27,960 bases of DNA, from NCBI GenBank assembly GCA_946482045.1, contig CAMLPZ010000019.1:1-27960 (forward strand), given 5' to 3'. Each line of letters starts with the position of its first letter. The stretch's first letter is position 1. The notes beneath the pieces are model-generated. The model made no database searches. It had not been told where the DNA came from and saw only the letters and a list, made by a program, of their open reading frames with translations. Source of the stretch: an uncultured Asticcacaulis sp. GTDB lineage: Bacteria > Pseudomonadota > Alphaproteobacteria > Caulobacterales > Caulobacteraceae. Positions 7,682 through 15,276 of the stretch are shown piece by piece. The position numbers were made by a program, and so were the translations under genes.

Positions 7682-7960
7682 CTACCGGCCTACGCGGACA
7701 GCATCGCGGATGATGGCGATGGAGCCTACAGATTCCTCTGTGCATTCCATCGACAGACGGTCGATTTCTTCCTGCGCAAACTTGCGCATCAGGGTTGCGG
7801 CCTGAGGCGACAGGGCCATCAGGGTACGGGCAGAGGCGCGCGCTAACGCCAACGCGGCATCCGCGTCGACAAGGTTGGCGGTGTCCTTAGCAACCGCCAA
7901 AGCATAAAGACGCGACGCCAGATTCGGGGAGGAATTGGGCATCATTTTCTTTCTAGCCAT
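7682..7960 (-). CDS. Small conserved-looking protein of unknown function
   Basis: From the ATG at 7960 it encodes 92 residues beginning MARKKMMPNSS. The body is alanine-rich and helical (DADAALALARASARTLMAL, then RKFAQEEIDRLSMECTEESV). I recognise no family. The open frame continues upstream to 8089, but that stretch is AT-rich and has different composition, so I favour the shorter form; MMPNSS at 7945 is another option. No convincing ribosome binding site is seen for either start. The low-polarity helices could be a small adaptor or regulator, but no function is assigned. Confidence 0.55.
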   Translation of the reverse strand: MARKKMMPNSSPNLASRLYALAVAKDTANLVDADAALALARASARTLMALSPQAATLMRKFAQEEIDRLSMECTEESVGSIAIIRDAVRVGR

Positions 7961-8330
7961 GTAAGACGAATACGAACTCTCTCTTAAGAGGCTTCGGATA
8001 TCGGCGGAAACACAAACAAATTTCCGAAGCGCTTTACTCAAACAAGTACCCGGCACTGAGCGCGTATATAAGGAAAATATCCTGAACAATCCAGAGTTAC
8101 ACTTTTACCGTACTTGGCGTGCTATTTTTTGCAGAGCTTTGTAAATAATGACGTTTCCGTGAAAGGACGCGATATTATCCTACAATTCCGCCCCGCCGAG
8201 GATAAATTCCGCAGGGAGCGCTGTCATTTTCAATAATATTACGCGGAAAACAAAATTATCCCATTCGGCCAGGATTGAGCCTGCGAAGCAGGCAACCGCA
8301 TTGTTTTCGGAGCAAAGACGTTTGCATAAC
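7961..8330. other. AT-richer gene-free interval
   Basis: About 370 bases without a convincing gene. A 10-bp palindrome CTCTTAAGAG is at 7981-7990. A tight hairpin GCCTGC-GAA-GCAGGC is at 8279-8293. A loose complementary pair lies near 8199-8262 (GGATAA with TTCCGC against GCGGAA with TTATCC). The open frame at 8180-8428 on the minus strand overlaps the ppa 3' end and has no gene-like composition. A structured RNA is possible but not supported by a clear promoter. Confidence 0.4.
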
Positions 8331-8366
8331 AAAGAAAAAACCCCGGAGTTTTGACAACCCCGGGGC
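8331..8366 (-). terminator. Rho-independent terminator of ppa
   Basis: On the minus strand the stem CCCCGG/CCGGGG, extended inward by GTT/AAC pairs, is followed by TTTTTT (8335-8340). It lies about 25 nt after the ppa stop codon. Confidence 0.88.
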
Positions 8367-8390
8367 AAAAAAGTCTGGTTTGAGGTCGGC

Positions 8391-8927
8391 TTAACCGACC
8401 TTCTGCGCCAGGCGTTCCTGGCCTTCACGGATCAGCTGCGCGGCCGCTTCGGGCTCGACCCAACCGATGACATTGGTCGTCTTGCCTTTTTCCAGATCCT
8501 TGTAGTGCGCAAAGAAGTGCGTCACCTGCTCGATGAAGATCGACGGCATCTGACGATAGCTGGCGACATTCGTGTAGAAGGGGTGCAGCTTGTCCACCGG
8601 CACGGCCAGGATCTTTTCGTCGCGGCCGGCTTCGTCTTCCATCACCAGGGCGCCGATGGGGCGAACGCGGATGACAACGCCAGGATAGACCGGCGTCGGG
8701 CCGACCACCATGACGTCGCACGGATCGCCATCGTCAGCCAGGGTGTGCGGGATAAAACCATAGTTCCCCGGATAGAACATCGAGGTGTACAGGAAGCGGT
8801 CGACGAACAGCGCACCGGAATCCTTATCCATTTCGTACTTCACCGGCATGCCGCCTTGCGGAATCTCGATGACGGCGTGGACGTCCCACGGAGCGTTGGG
8901 GCCAACGGAAATCTTGTCTATATTCAT
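8391..8927 (-). CDS. ppa: Inorganic pyrophosphatase, family I
   Basis: From the ATG at 8927 it has 178 residues, the usual size for the bacterial hexameric enzyme. It hydrolyses pyrophosphate in the cytoplasm and so pulls biosynthetic reactions forward. Metal ligands are visible: D66, D68 and D71 in DGDPCD, and D98 and D103 in EDEAGRDEK. The MPVKYEMDKDSGAL, FLYTSMFYPGNYGFIP and HFFAHYKDLE segments are typical. The open frame extends upstream to 9026, but MNIDKISVG matches the usual N-terminus. It is monocistronic with its own terminator. Confidence 0.96.
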   Translation of the reverse strand: MNIDKISVGPNAPWDVHAVIEIPQGGMPVKYEMDKDSGALFVDRFLYTSMFYPGNYGFIPHTLADDGDPCDVMVVGPTPVYPGVVIRVRPIGALVMEDEAGRDEKILAVPVDKLHPFYTNVASYRQMPSIFIEQVTHFFAHYKDLEKGKTTNVIGWVEPEAAAQLIREGQERLAQKVG

Positions 8928-9105
8928 GGAAGGTCTTGAAAGGTCTGAAAGAAGGGTCGTTGTTACGGACGGTCTTGGCGACTTCATAGGCGCTAGGCCT
9001 ATTTCGCACAAGCGAAGAAAGTACATTTATAGCGTCTTAACCAAACATTCTTGCGTTAGGCGATAAAAATGCCCGGCCCAACCGCCCAAACCTCGCGATA
9101 CGCCC

Positions 9106-9900
9106 ATGGAACCACTGACAGCCCTTATACTCGCCGCCAAGCACAGTCCGATCGACGCCCTGGCGATCGTCATCTTCGTCTTCTGCTGGCTCGGTTACGA
9201 GCCGTTCTTACAGTCGATTTCTAAGAAGTCCGGCCTGATCACCAAGGATCTAAGCGTCGTGCGCCGCGCCTGGATGCAGGAGATGACGATCCGCGAAATC
9301 AAGCTGTTTGATTCGAACCTGATGGCGCACGCGGTCAATTCTGCGACCAACTTCTCGTCCGCCAACCTGCTTCTGATCGCGGCGCTGGGCGGTGTCCTGT
9401 TTTCAAGCAAACTGCCGCTGAAGTCGATCGAAGCCCTGGGTTTCGATGTTTCCTCGCCTGTGCTCTTTCAGCTCAAGCTGGCCCTGATCGTCATCTGCCT
9501 GGTCCGCGGCCTGCTGAACTTCATCTGGGCGATCCGCCAGATGAACTACTGCGCTGCCGCCATGGGCTCCATCCCCGAATATATGGACAAGACAGTCGCC
9601 GCCCGCTTTACCGACGCCATGGGCAATATCATCGAGCCAGCCATGTCGAACTTCTCACAGGGCGTGCGCGGCTACTATTTCTCGATTGCCGCAGCCGCAT
9701 GGCTGTTCGGCCCGGGCTATCTTATCGTCGCCAGCATCGGCGCCATCGTCCTCTTAGGTTGGCGCCAGTCGCGTTCGCAGGCCGCCAGAGGGTTGAGGCA
9801 GTTGCGCGAGCTGCTGGAAGAACATCCCTATCCAACGCCCACGCGCCCGCTTTATTCCGCGGACGCTCAAAAATCGGATAAAAATGCTGCATCGCAATAG
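9106..9900 (+). CDS. DUF599 family membrane protein
   Basis: This 264-residue protein has about four hydrophobic segments (near residues 17-33, 84-100, 122-140 and 195-222). The RRAWMQEMTIREIKLFDSNL region and the serine-rich NSATNFSSANLLLIAALGG segment fit DUF599, an uncharacterised inner-membrane family. The C-terminal 40 residues are charged and probably cytoplasmic. The start at 9106 puts a hydrophobic helix at the N-terminus; no strong ribosome binding site is visible. It reads divergently from ppa, with about 180 bp between them. Confidence 0.8.
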   Translation: MEPLTALILAAKHSPIDALAIVIFVFCWLGYEPFLQSISKKSGLITKDLSVVRRAWMQEMTIREIKLFDSNLMAHAVNSATNFSSANLLLIAALGGVLFSSKLPLKSIEALGFDVSSPVLFQLKLALIVICLVRGLLNFIWAIRQMNYCAAAMGSIPEYMDKTVAARFTDAMGNIIEPAMSNFSQGVRGYYFSIAAAAWLFGPGYLIVASIGAIVLLGWRQSRSQAARGLRQLRELLEEHPYPTPTRPLYSADAQKSDKNAASQ

Positions 9901-9995
9901 AAGTTTATTGCTATGCGGTTATCCGCGCCTCGACGAAAGCGAGACAGTTCAACGGCATTGTAACGATACGTGATCGGACGATTAAAGTTTTTTGG

Positions 9996-10024
9996 TTGCT
10001 TTATTTTGCAGCGCAAACTACATT
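9996..10024 (+). promoter_or_regulatory. Predicted sigma-70-type promoter of small RNA
   Basis: TTGCTT (9996-10001), 17 nt, then TACATT (10019-10024). The expected transcription start about 7 nt on (around 10031) falls immediately before the first hairpin of the candidate RNA. The spacer contains the palindrome TTGC-AGC-GCAA (10006-10016), a possible operator. Confidence 0.5.
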
Positions 10025-10030
10025 GTCCTT

Positions 10031-10115
10031 GTTCGACGTTTTTACGTCGATGCCCTTCCTGGGCGTTTCCTCCCTGTAAACTTTTAGCCGCGCTGTGTTA
10101 GCGCGGCTTTTTTTT
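10031..10115 (+). ncRNA. Candidate small RNA with four hairpins and C-rich loops
   Basis: About 85 nt. Hairpin 1 is TCGACGT-TTTT-ACGTCGA (10033-10050). Hairpin 2 is GCCC-TTCCT-GGGC (10052-10064). Hairpin 3 is GTTT-CCTCCCTGT-AAAC (10065-10081). Hairpin 4 is a terminator. The loops of 2 and 3 expose TTCCT and CCTCCC, complementary to Shine-Dalgarno sequences, as in alphaproteobacterial small RNAs with anti-Shine-Dalgarno loops (the alpha-r14 and cuckoo-type families come to mind). No open frame fits. A promoter is correctly placed. Base-pairing regulation of mRNAs is inferred; the exact family is not identified. Confidence 0.65.
10086..10115 (+). terminator. Rho-independent terminator of the small RNA
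   Basis: The stem AGCCGCGCT/AGCGCGGCT with 5-nt loop GTGTT is followed by a run of T residues to 10115. The T run exists only on the plus strand, so it does not serve the minus-strand gene ending at 10119. Confidence 0.88.
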
Positions 10116-10118
10116 GCC

Positions 10119-10997
10119 TTACGCGGCCTCGCTCACCAGCGCAGCGGTCAGTTTACGGAAAATCTCGCGCAGTCTGCCAAGTCCCGATTGGGCCTCCAGC
10201 GTCGCCTCGTCCATATAAATGGCGCGGTTGATCTCGATTTGCAAAGCGTCGACGCCGGCCGACGGGCGACCGTACTTTTCGACGATGTAGCCTCCGGCGA
10301 ACGGACGATTGAGCCCAACGCGCAAGCCTTCCTTTTCCAGCACGCGCCGGACCTGGTTCACAAAGCCCTCGCCGCTGCTTTCGCCGTGCAGCGTCCCCAG
10401 CACGATATCCGGCCGGGCGCCACTGACCGACGGATGCAGCAGCGCGCTCGACGGCATGGAATGCCAGTCGATCAGCCGCACCCGGCCGTTTCGCCCCGCC
10501 TCGCGCAACAGACCATACAGGGCCGCGTGATATGGCCTGTGGATCAGCTCGATGCGCCGGCTGACCTCCGCCATGTCCAGCGGCTGGCGATAGATGTCGA
10601 GGTCGGCGCTCAAACGCCGCGCGACCACGCCGAACCCGGCCTTGACCCGCGCACTTAAGGACAGGGCCGCCTTGGGCAACTCCCCCCGGATCAGGCGCGC
10701 ATCGAGCTCCAGCGGGTTGCGGTTGACGTCGCAAAAAGCGCGGGCATAGCGGCCGATCAGGCCATAGACGCCGAGTTCCGGGCTCAAAGCCACCATGTCG
10801 TCGACCCAGGCGTCCTCGCTGAGGCGCAGGGTGGTGCCTGACAACCGTGCCTCGGCGACGAAACTGTCGGGATAGTAACGGCCGGAATGCGGCAGGCTAT
10901 AGACCAGGTTCGCCCCCTCGCCGGCCGGACGCACGATCTCGAGCCCCATTTCGGGGGTATGGAGGACATGCCACGGAACGGGAGACAATTGATCCAT
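10119..10997 (-). CDS. N-formylglutamate amidohydrolase family protein
   Basis: This 292-residue protein shows the family landmarks YSLPHSGRYYP (metal-binding histidine), SEDAWVDDM, FCDVNRNPLELDARL, LIDWHSMPSS (second metal-binding histidine) and LQIEINRAIYMDE. Characterised members hydrolyse N-formyl-L-glutamate in histidine degradation, using a metal. No hut genes are nearby, so the true substrate may be another N-acyl amino acid or peptide. It is divergent from cpdR across about 165 bp, an arrangement I recall from other alphaproteobacteria. No signal peptide is seen. Confidence 0.85.
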   Translation of the reverse strand: MDQLSPVPWHVLHTPEMGLEIVRPAGEGANLVYSLPHSGRYYPDSFVAEARLSGTTLRLSEDAWVDDMVALSPELGVYGLIGRYARAFCDVNRNPLELDARLIRGELPKAALSLSARVKAGFGVVARRLSADLDIYRQPLDMAEVSRRIELIHRPYHAALYGLLREAGRNGRVRLIDWHSMPSSALLHPSVSGARPDIVLGTLHGESSGEGFVNQVRRVLEKEGLRVGLNRPFAGGYIVEKYGRPSAGVDALQIEINRAIYMDEATLEAQSGLGRLREIFRKLTAALVSEAA

Positions 10998-11026
10998 ATC
11001 TTTCCGGAACGGTAACCGTACCCAAC

Positions 11027-11052
11027 AAATGGCTAACAGACTTTAGCCATTT
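11027..11052. promoter_or_regulatory. Inverted repeat in the amidohydrolase-cpdR divergent region
   Basis: The exact 10-bp arms AAATGGCTAA (11027-11036) and TTAGCCATTT (11043-11052) are separated by 6 nt. It lies about 30 nt upstream of the amidohydrolase start and 110 nt upstream of cpdR. It is a candidate operator for either gene; no regulator is identified. Confidence 0.5.
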
Positions 11053-11163
11053 AGTAGGACATTCCTGCCACGTATTCACCCCTAATTTACCTCAACCCGC
11101 AAAGATCGTGCGACATCGCTTTACACCCGCGCACCCGCGGATCATGATTAGGAACGCCTATTA

Positions 11164-11529
11164 ATGAGTGACATGAAAAAGATCCTGCTCGCAGAAGACG
11201 AGGACTCGGTCCGCAGCTTCCTGTCGCGTGCCCTACAACGCGCCGGCTACGACGTCGTGTCCTGCGCGGACGGCGACACGGCGATCATGCAACTCGACAA
11301 CGGCCCCTATGACCTGCTGCTGACCGATATCGTCATGCCGGGCGCTGACGGCATCGAAGTCGCCAAGCGCGCCGCCGAACGCCAGCCGGAACTGAAGATC
11401 ATGTTCATTACCGGCTTCGCCGCCGTTGCCCTGAACGCGCAGAAGGCCTCGCCAAACGCCAAGGTGCTCGAAAAGCCGGTCCACCTGCGCGAGATCGTGA
11501 CCGAGGTCGAACGCCTGATCGCGGCCTGA
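11164..11529 (+). CDS. cpdR: Single-domain response regulator CpdR
   Basis: This 121-residue protein is only a receiver domain. Acidic pocket E11/D12, phospho-acceptor D55 (LLLTDIVMPG), T83 and K104 are present. The segment MFITGFAAVALN is characteristic of CpdR. In Caulobacter, CpdR is phosphorylated through the CckA-ChpT relay. Its unphosphorylated form acts as an adaptor that brings ClpXP and substrates to the pole for cell-cycle proteolysis. MKKILLAED at residue 4 is an alternative start. A terminator follows closely, so it is monocistronic. Confidence 0.9.
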   Translation: MSDMKKILLAEDEDSVRSFLSRALQRAGYDVVSCADGDTAIMQLDNGPYDLLLTDIVMPGADGIEVAKRAAERQPELKIMFITGFAAVALNAQKASPNAKVLEKPVHLREIVTEVERLIAA

Positions 11530-11549
11530 TGCAAGCCGTCAAATTCCGA

Positions 11550-11578
11550 AAGCGCCGGGCTGGGTCCGGCGCTTTTTT
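11550..11578 (+). terminator. Rho-independent terminator of cpdR
   Basis: The stem AAGCGCCGG/CCGGCGCTT with 7-nt loop is followed by TTTT, starting 20 nt after the cpdR stop. Confidence 0.9.
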
Positions 11579-11599
11579 GTTGGCACAATCTGGCGCTGG

Positions 11600-11629
11600 A
11601 AAAGCAAAAAGCCCGGCTTAGGCCGGGCT
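11600..11629 (-). terminator. Terminator of tRNA-Val
   Basis: On the minus strand the stem AGCCCGGC/GCCGGGCT with a 4-nt loop is followed by TTTTGCTTTT, 16 nt beyond the tRNA 3' end. Confidence 0.85.
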
Positions 11630-11645
11630 CTTGTTTTCGATGGAA

Positions 11646-11720
11646 TGGTGGGCGCTACAGGGATTGAACCTGTGACCCCTACCATGTCAAGGTAGTGCTC
11701 TCCCGCTGAGCTAAGCGCCC
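11646..11720 (-). tRNA. tRNA-Val (anticodon GAC)
   Basis: The acceptor stem GGGCGCT pairs with AGCGCCC. The anticodon stem CTACC/GGTAG encloses TTGACAT, giving anticodon GAC (valine). The T arm contains GGTTCAATCC and the CCA end is encoded (11648-11646). The D arm AGCTCAGC-GGGA-GAGC is standard. There is no sign of an integrated element at its 3' end. Confidence 0.96.
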
Positions 11721-11740
11721 ATTCCATCGGAAGGAGCCGG

Positions 11741-11769
11741 TGTATAGCCAAGCGTTCCGAGCTTAGCAA
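11741..11769 (-). promoter_or_regulatory. Promoter of tRNA-Val
   Basis: On the minus strand TTGCTA (11769-11764), 17 nt, then TATACA (11746-11741). The start point would be about 13-14 nt before the mature tRNA 5' end. Confidence 0.55.
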
Positions 11770-11806
11770 GCGCTCAAATAGATTTTTTTTACCCGCCTTG
11801 AACTTG

Positions 11807-11844
11807 CCGTTGATTGATGCGACACGTGTCGCACCAATCAACGG
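11807..11844. promoter_or_regulatory. 38-bp near-perfect palindrome before oxidoreductase gene
   Basis: The arms CCGTTGATTG and CAATCAACGG flank the perfect core TGCGACACGTGTCGCA; only one base pair (11817/11834) fails to match. It ends inside the GGGAGG ribosome binding site of the gene starting at 11854. It could be an operator that blocks transcription or, as RNA, a stem that limits ribosome access. Confidence 0.75.
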
Positions 11845-11853
11845 GAGGCCAAA

Positions 11854-13011
11854 ATGGACAGACGCAAGTTATTGCTGCTGGGAACGGGCGCACTGACGGC
11901 ATCCGCCCTGCCCCAAATTGGCCGCACGCAGGCCCCAGCATCTCCGTTACCACCATCGACCTCTCGGCTCGTCCCCATCCGGCTCAGCCCCGACCAGGTC
12001 TTTCGCACCACAGTCTGCCTGCGGCCTTTCCGCGCCAAGGGGCCGCGTATTGAGACCGAAACCATCGGTCGCAAGCAGGTCGTCCATAATTACGGCCACG
12101 GCGGCAGCGGCTGGTCGCTGTCGTGGGGCTCGGCCGAAGCCGCCGTCCGCCTGGCCATGCAGTCAAGCCCGCGAAAAATCGCCGTCATAGGCGCCGGAGC
12201 CTTGGGGCTTACGGCCGCGATCATGGCCCAGCGCGCCGGCGCGGACGTCACTATTTATGCCCGTGACCGCTTTCCATTCGTGCGCTCGGCCTTCGCCACG
12301 GGCAGTTGGACGCCCTCGTCGCGAATTGCCAAGGAAACCGACGTCGCGCCCGGCTTCGCCGAGCGCTGGGAGACCATGGCGCGCTACGCCTGGAGCATGC
12401 ATCAGTCCTATGTTGGCCTCGCCGGCAATCCAGTCGAATGGATGGACCACTACTATTTACGAGGCGGGCGCGACGGACCGCGCCCGGCCTATGCCGATAT
12501 CAATCCTGGCTTTGTCGAGCTTGATGACCGGATCGGCGACATCGTTCCGCATTCGATGCCGGTGGCGAACGAGGCCCATCCGTTCGCCTTCGACAATGTC
12601 CGGCGGACCAATATCCTGACCTTCAACGTCGCCGCGCTGTCCCACCAGCTGACCGAGGACTTTCTGGAAGCCGGCGGCAAGTTCGAACCGGCGCAGTTCC
12701 AAAGCCTGTCGGATTTCACGCGGCTGAAAGAAAAAGTTATCATCAACTGCACGGGCTACGGCGCCCGCGCGCTGTGCAAGGATGAAAGCATCGTACCGGT
12801 GCGCGGCCAGATCGTCTGGCTGGCGCCGCAGGACAATGCGCACTACGGCTTCTATTACAAGGGGGTATCGGTACTGGGGCGGCGTGACGGTGTCGTCGTG
12901 CAGGAGGTCGGCTGGAACGAAATGTTCGGCTGGAATGACGATAACGAGACCATCGACGCAGTCGCCGCCCGCGAATCGATCGAGCGCGTCGCGGGCGTCT
13001 ATAAAAGTTAA
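11854..13011 (+). CDS. Exported FAD-dependent oxidoreductase, circularly permuted DAO-like
   Basis: The protein has 385 residues. It begins MDRRKLLLLGTGALTASALP, a Tat-like leader, so it is probably periplasmic. Two motifs that end ordinary D-amino-acid oxidases, CLRPFR (55-60) and HNYGHGGSGWSLSWG (78-92), come first. The FAD motif VIGAGALGLTAA follows at 111-122, then GSWTPSSRI, and INCTGYGARAL further on. The chain ends shortly after VVQEVGWNEMFGW, where an ordinary family member would continue into the RPFR motif. The order is therefore rotated. The reaction is probably oxidation of an amine or amino acid; the substrate is unknown. Its stop overlaps the stop of the convergent Sel1 gene by 2 nt. 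Confidence 0.82.
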   Translation: MDRRKLLLLGTGALTASALPQIGRTQAPASPLPPSTSRLVPIRLSPDQVFRTTVCLRPFRAKGPRIETETIGRKQVVHNYGHGGSGWSLSWGSAEAAVRLAMQSSPRKIAVIGAGALGLTAAIMAQRAGADVTIYARDRFPFVRSAFATGSWTPSSRIAKETDVAPGFAERWETMARYAWSMHQSYVGLAGNPVEWMDHYYLRGGRDGPRPAYADINPGFVELDDRIGDIVPHSMPVANEAHPFAFDNVRRTNILTFNVAALSHQLTEDFLEAGGKFEPAQFQSLSDFTRLKEKVIINCTGYGARALCKDESIVPVRGQIVWLAPQDNAHYGFYYKGVSVLGRRDGVVVQEVGWNEMFGWNDDNETIDAVAARESIERVAGVYKS

Positions 13012-13925
13012 GCGGGCTGCGACAGCTTGTCGGCCAGGTCCGAGGCCTGCTGCAGTTGGTCCTCGCTCAGTTCCTTGTCCTCATCCATGCTGCGCACGAG
13101 GTCACGGGCATCCGGATCTCCGCCGTCGGCCGCCAACAGCGCCCAGGCATAGGCCGCGACCTTGTCGACCGGCTGCCCCTCACCGCGATAGGCAAACGCG
13201 GCCATGTTGAGTTGCGCCAGCGCCAGACCCTGGCGCGCCGCCGTCTCGATCAGCGCGCGGCCCTTCTGGACGTCCCTGACCACGCCCTGTCCATGCACAT
13301 ACATGCGGCCGAGGTTGAAGCGCGCCGGCGGATTGTCCTGGGCGGCAGCCTTTTCGTACCAATAGACGGCCTGGGCAAAGTCCTGCGGTGCGCCCTCACC
13401 CGTCTCGTACATATTGCCGACATTGAACTGGGCGACATCGTAACCGGCTTCGGCGGCCTTCTTGTACCATTCGAACGCCTTGGCCAAGTCCTTCGGCACA
13501 CCCAGTCCGTTGTCGTAGGCGGCGCCGATATTGTACATCGCCTCAACGCTGCCGAGGCCAGCGGCCTTCAGGCTCCACTCGCGCGCCTTGTCGTAGTTCT
13601 GCTCGATGCCCAACCCCTTGGCGTACATCACGCCCAGTTCGGCCATGGCTTCGATATTGCCCGACGCGGCGGCGCGGGAATACCATTCGAAAGCCTTTTC
13701 GAAATCCTGTTCGACACCGTTACCCAGGTAGTAGTCGTCGGCCAGGCGCAGCTGTGCCTTGGCGTCCCCGCTTTCCGCAGCGCGGAACAATGCGGTCATA
13801 TCGCTCGCCTCGGCGGCAACCGCCTGCTGGTTTATGCGGGCGTCGGTCGCCGACCACACCGGACTAGCCGTCAGCATAAGCGCGGCCAGGGCAGCGGTCA
13901 GTTTCAGCAGTCTGGCGATGACCAT
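13008..13925 (-). CDS. Secreted Sel1-repeat protein
   Basis: From the ATG at 13925, preceded by GGAG 8 nt upstream, the protein has 305 residues. A Sec signal (MVIARLLKLTAALAALMLTASPVWSA) is followed by six Sel1-type repeats of about 36 residues with the usual A..LG..Y..G.GV..D..KA..W..KAA pattern. The C-terminus is acidic and helical. Such proteins scaffold interactions, often at the envelope; the partner is unknown. The frame continues to 14066, but the signal peptide fixes the start. A TTGC-AGT-GCAA palindrome lies about 80 nt upstream (14004-14014). Confidence 0.85.
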   Translation of the reverse strand: MVIARLLKLTAALAALMLTASPVWSATDARINQQAVAAEASDMTALFRAAESGDAKAQLRLADDYYLGNGVEQDFEKAFEWYSRAAASGNIEAMAELGVMYAKGLGIEQNYDKAREWSLKAAGLGSVEAMYNIGAAYDNGLGVPKDLAKAFEWYKKAAEAGYDVAQFNVGNMYETGEGAPQDFAQAVYWYEKAAAQDNPPARFNLGRMYVHGQGVVRDVQKGRALIETAARQGLALAQLNMAAFAYRGEGQPVDKVAAYAWALLAADGGDPDARDLVRSMDEDKELSEDQLQQASDLADKLSQPA

Positions 13926-14073
13926 GACAAATTCTCCGTGGGCTTTCACGCGCCCGTACATAGGAGCGGCATAAGCCTTTCGCGAGGGCCGCGATAGTTT
14001 TTGTTGCAGTGCAAACACATTCTGCACGAATCTGTTGCCAAAAAGCGGCAGCGGACCATTGTGCAACGCTCAA

Positions 14074-14107
14074 TTTCTTCCTTCCCCGTTTACGGGGAAG
14101 GAAGAAA
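14074..14107. repeat. Palindromic element with 15-bp stem
   Basis: TTTCTTCCTTCCCCG (14074-14088) and its exact complement (14093-14107) flank a TTTA loop. It shares the CCCCGTTTACGGGG core with the repeat at 3980-4090. It lies between the patatin gene stop and the Sel1 promoter; no T run suggests a simple terminator. Confidence 0.75.
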
Positions 14108-14127
14108 CGCATCACGTTCATGCCGAA

Positions 14128-15276
14128 CTATGCGGACACCTTGTCCGGACGGATATAATCATAAACCGCCAGGCCTGTTTCCGGGTCCGTCAACTGCCGC
14201 CACGACTGTGCCTGCATGGCGGTTTCCGCGTCCGCACGGCCATTCTGCCAGTGCAAATCCAGCGACCGGCACCAGAACTCATAGTCCTTGGACTGAATTT
14301 CGCGACGATTGGTGCGGTTGATCAGGTGGACCAGGCTGACCCGCCCGTTGAAGGCGTCGGCCGGATCGTCCTTGCCGAGCAACTCGGCTCGCACCTCGGG
14401 AGGCACATGGCGCGCCAGGGCGCGCAGCTTGTTGCGCAGCCGGTACTTCTCAAGGAAGGCATCGGTGTTCATGCGCGTGCGGCTGGAATAGATGATCTCC
14501 TTGCGCCGCTCTTCGACCTCGTCGAGCGTCGCCGGGTCGGGACCGGTGGCGCTGTAGAGATCGACCTGAAAGACGAGCGTATCCCGGGCAATGCCGGAAT
14601 CGAGGACATAGCTTAGTGGCGTGTTCGAGACGAGACCACCATCCCAGTAGGGCTCGCCATCGACCACAACCGCTGGAAAGCCGGGCGGCAGCGCGCCGCT
14701 AGCCAGGATGTGGTCGGGCGTGATCGTGCGATCGCGGTTGTCGAAATAGACGAAATTGCCCGTACGGACGTGGACGGCGCCGACGCTGAGACGTGTTTCA
14801 CCGCGATTGATGCGGTCGAAATCGACCAGATCCAGCAGGGTTTGGCGCAGCGGCGCGGTATCATAGAAGCTGGTCGCCTGGACGTCGCCCGGCCGATTGA
14901 ACCACGGCGGCAGGAACCACGGCCGAAAGAAGCCCTGGACGCCGGCCGACAAAGCCCAGACACCCGACATCTGGCGGTAGGCATAGTCGGCCAGATCGCT
15001 GACCGAGGTCGCTTCATCGCCAGGCAAGTGAATGCCGACCTTGCGCCAAAAGGTTTTCAATGCGTCGACACGGTCACCGGGCGCATTGCCGGCGATCAGC
15101 GCGCCATTGATGGCGCCAATGGAGATACCCGATATCCAGTCCGGACGGATGCCATGGCCGTGCAGGACCTCATAGGCACCGGCCTGATAAGGGCCAAGCG
15201 CGCCGCCGCCTTGCAAGACCAGCACAGTCTGGTCGAACGGCAGGTCAAGGCGCGGGTCGGGACTTTCGAAAGACAT
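14128..15276 (-). CDS. Patatin-like phospholipase with DUF3734-type C-terminus
   Basis: The protein has 382 residues. The patatin domain occupies about 15-225: oxyanion motif LQGGGALGPYQAG, nucleophile elbow GISIGAING, and the dyad aspartate in YWDGGLVSN. The C-terminal part (VEERRKEIIYSSRTRMNTD onward) fits the DUF3734 extension often seen in this group. It should be a serine-aspartate acyl hydrolase acting on membrane lipids or polyester-like substrates; no signal peptide is visible, so it is cytosolic or membrane-associated. The ATG at 15276 has GGAG 6 nt upstream, but both lie in a perfect 14-bp stem-loop, suggesting controlled translation. Confidence 0.88.
   Translation of the reverse strand: MSFESPDPRLDLPFDQTVLVLQGGGALGPYQAGAYEVLHGHGIRPDWISGISIGAINGALIAGNAPGDRVDALKTFWRKVGIHLPGDEATSVSDLADYAYRQMSGVWALSAGVQGFFRPWFLPPWFNRPGDVQATSFYDTAPLRQTLLDLVDFDRINRGETRLSVGAVHVRTGNFVYFDNRDRTITPDHILASGALPPGFPAVVVDGEPYWDGGLVSNTPLSYVLDSGIARDTLVFQVDLYSATGPDPATLDEVEERRKEIIYSSRTRMNTDAFLEKYRLRNKLRALARHVPPEVRAELLGKDDPADAFNGRVSLVHLINRTNRREIQSKDYEFWCRSLDLHWQNGRADAETAMQAQSWRQLTDPETGLAVYDYIRPDKVSA

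Noticed and set aside
8180..8428. 82-codon minus-strand open frame downstream of ppa
   Set aside because: It overlaps the ppa 3' end and terminator, has no ribosome binding site and atypical composition.
10086..10115. Terminator of the amidohydrolase gene on the minus strand
   Set aside because: The T run is only on the plus strand; on the minus strand the stem is followed by TAAAAG.
11646..11720. tRNA-Val as an integration site for a mobile element
   Set aside because: No integrase, no repeat of the tRNA 3' end nearby, and flanking genes are ordinary chromosomal genes.
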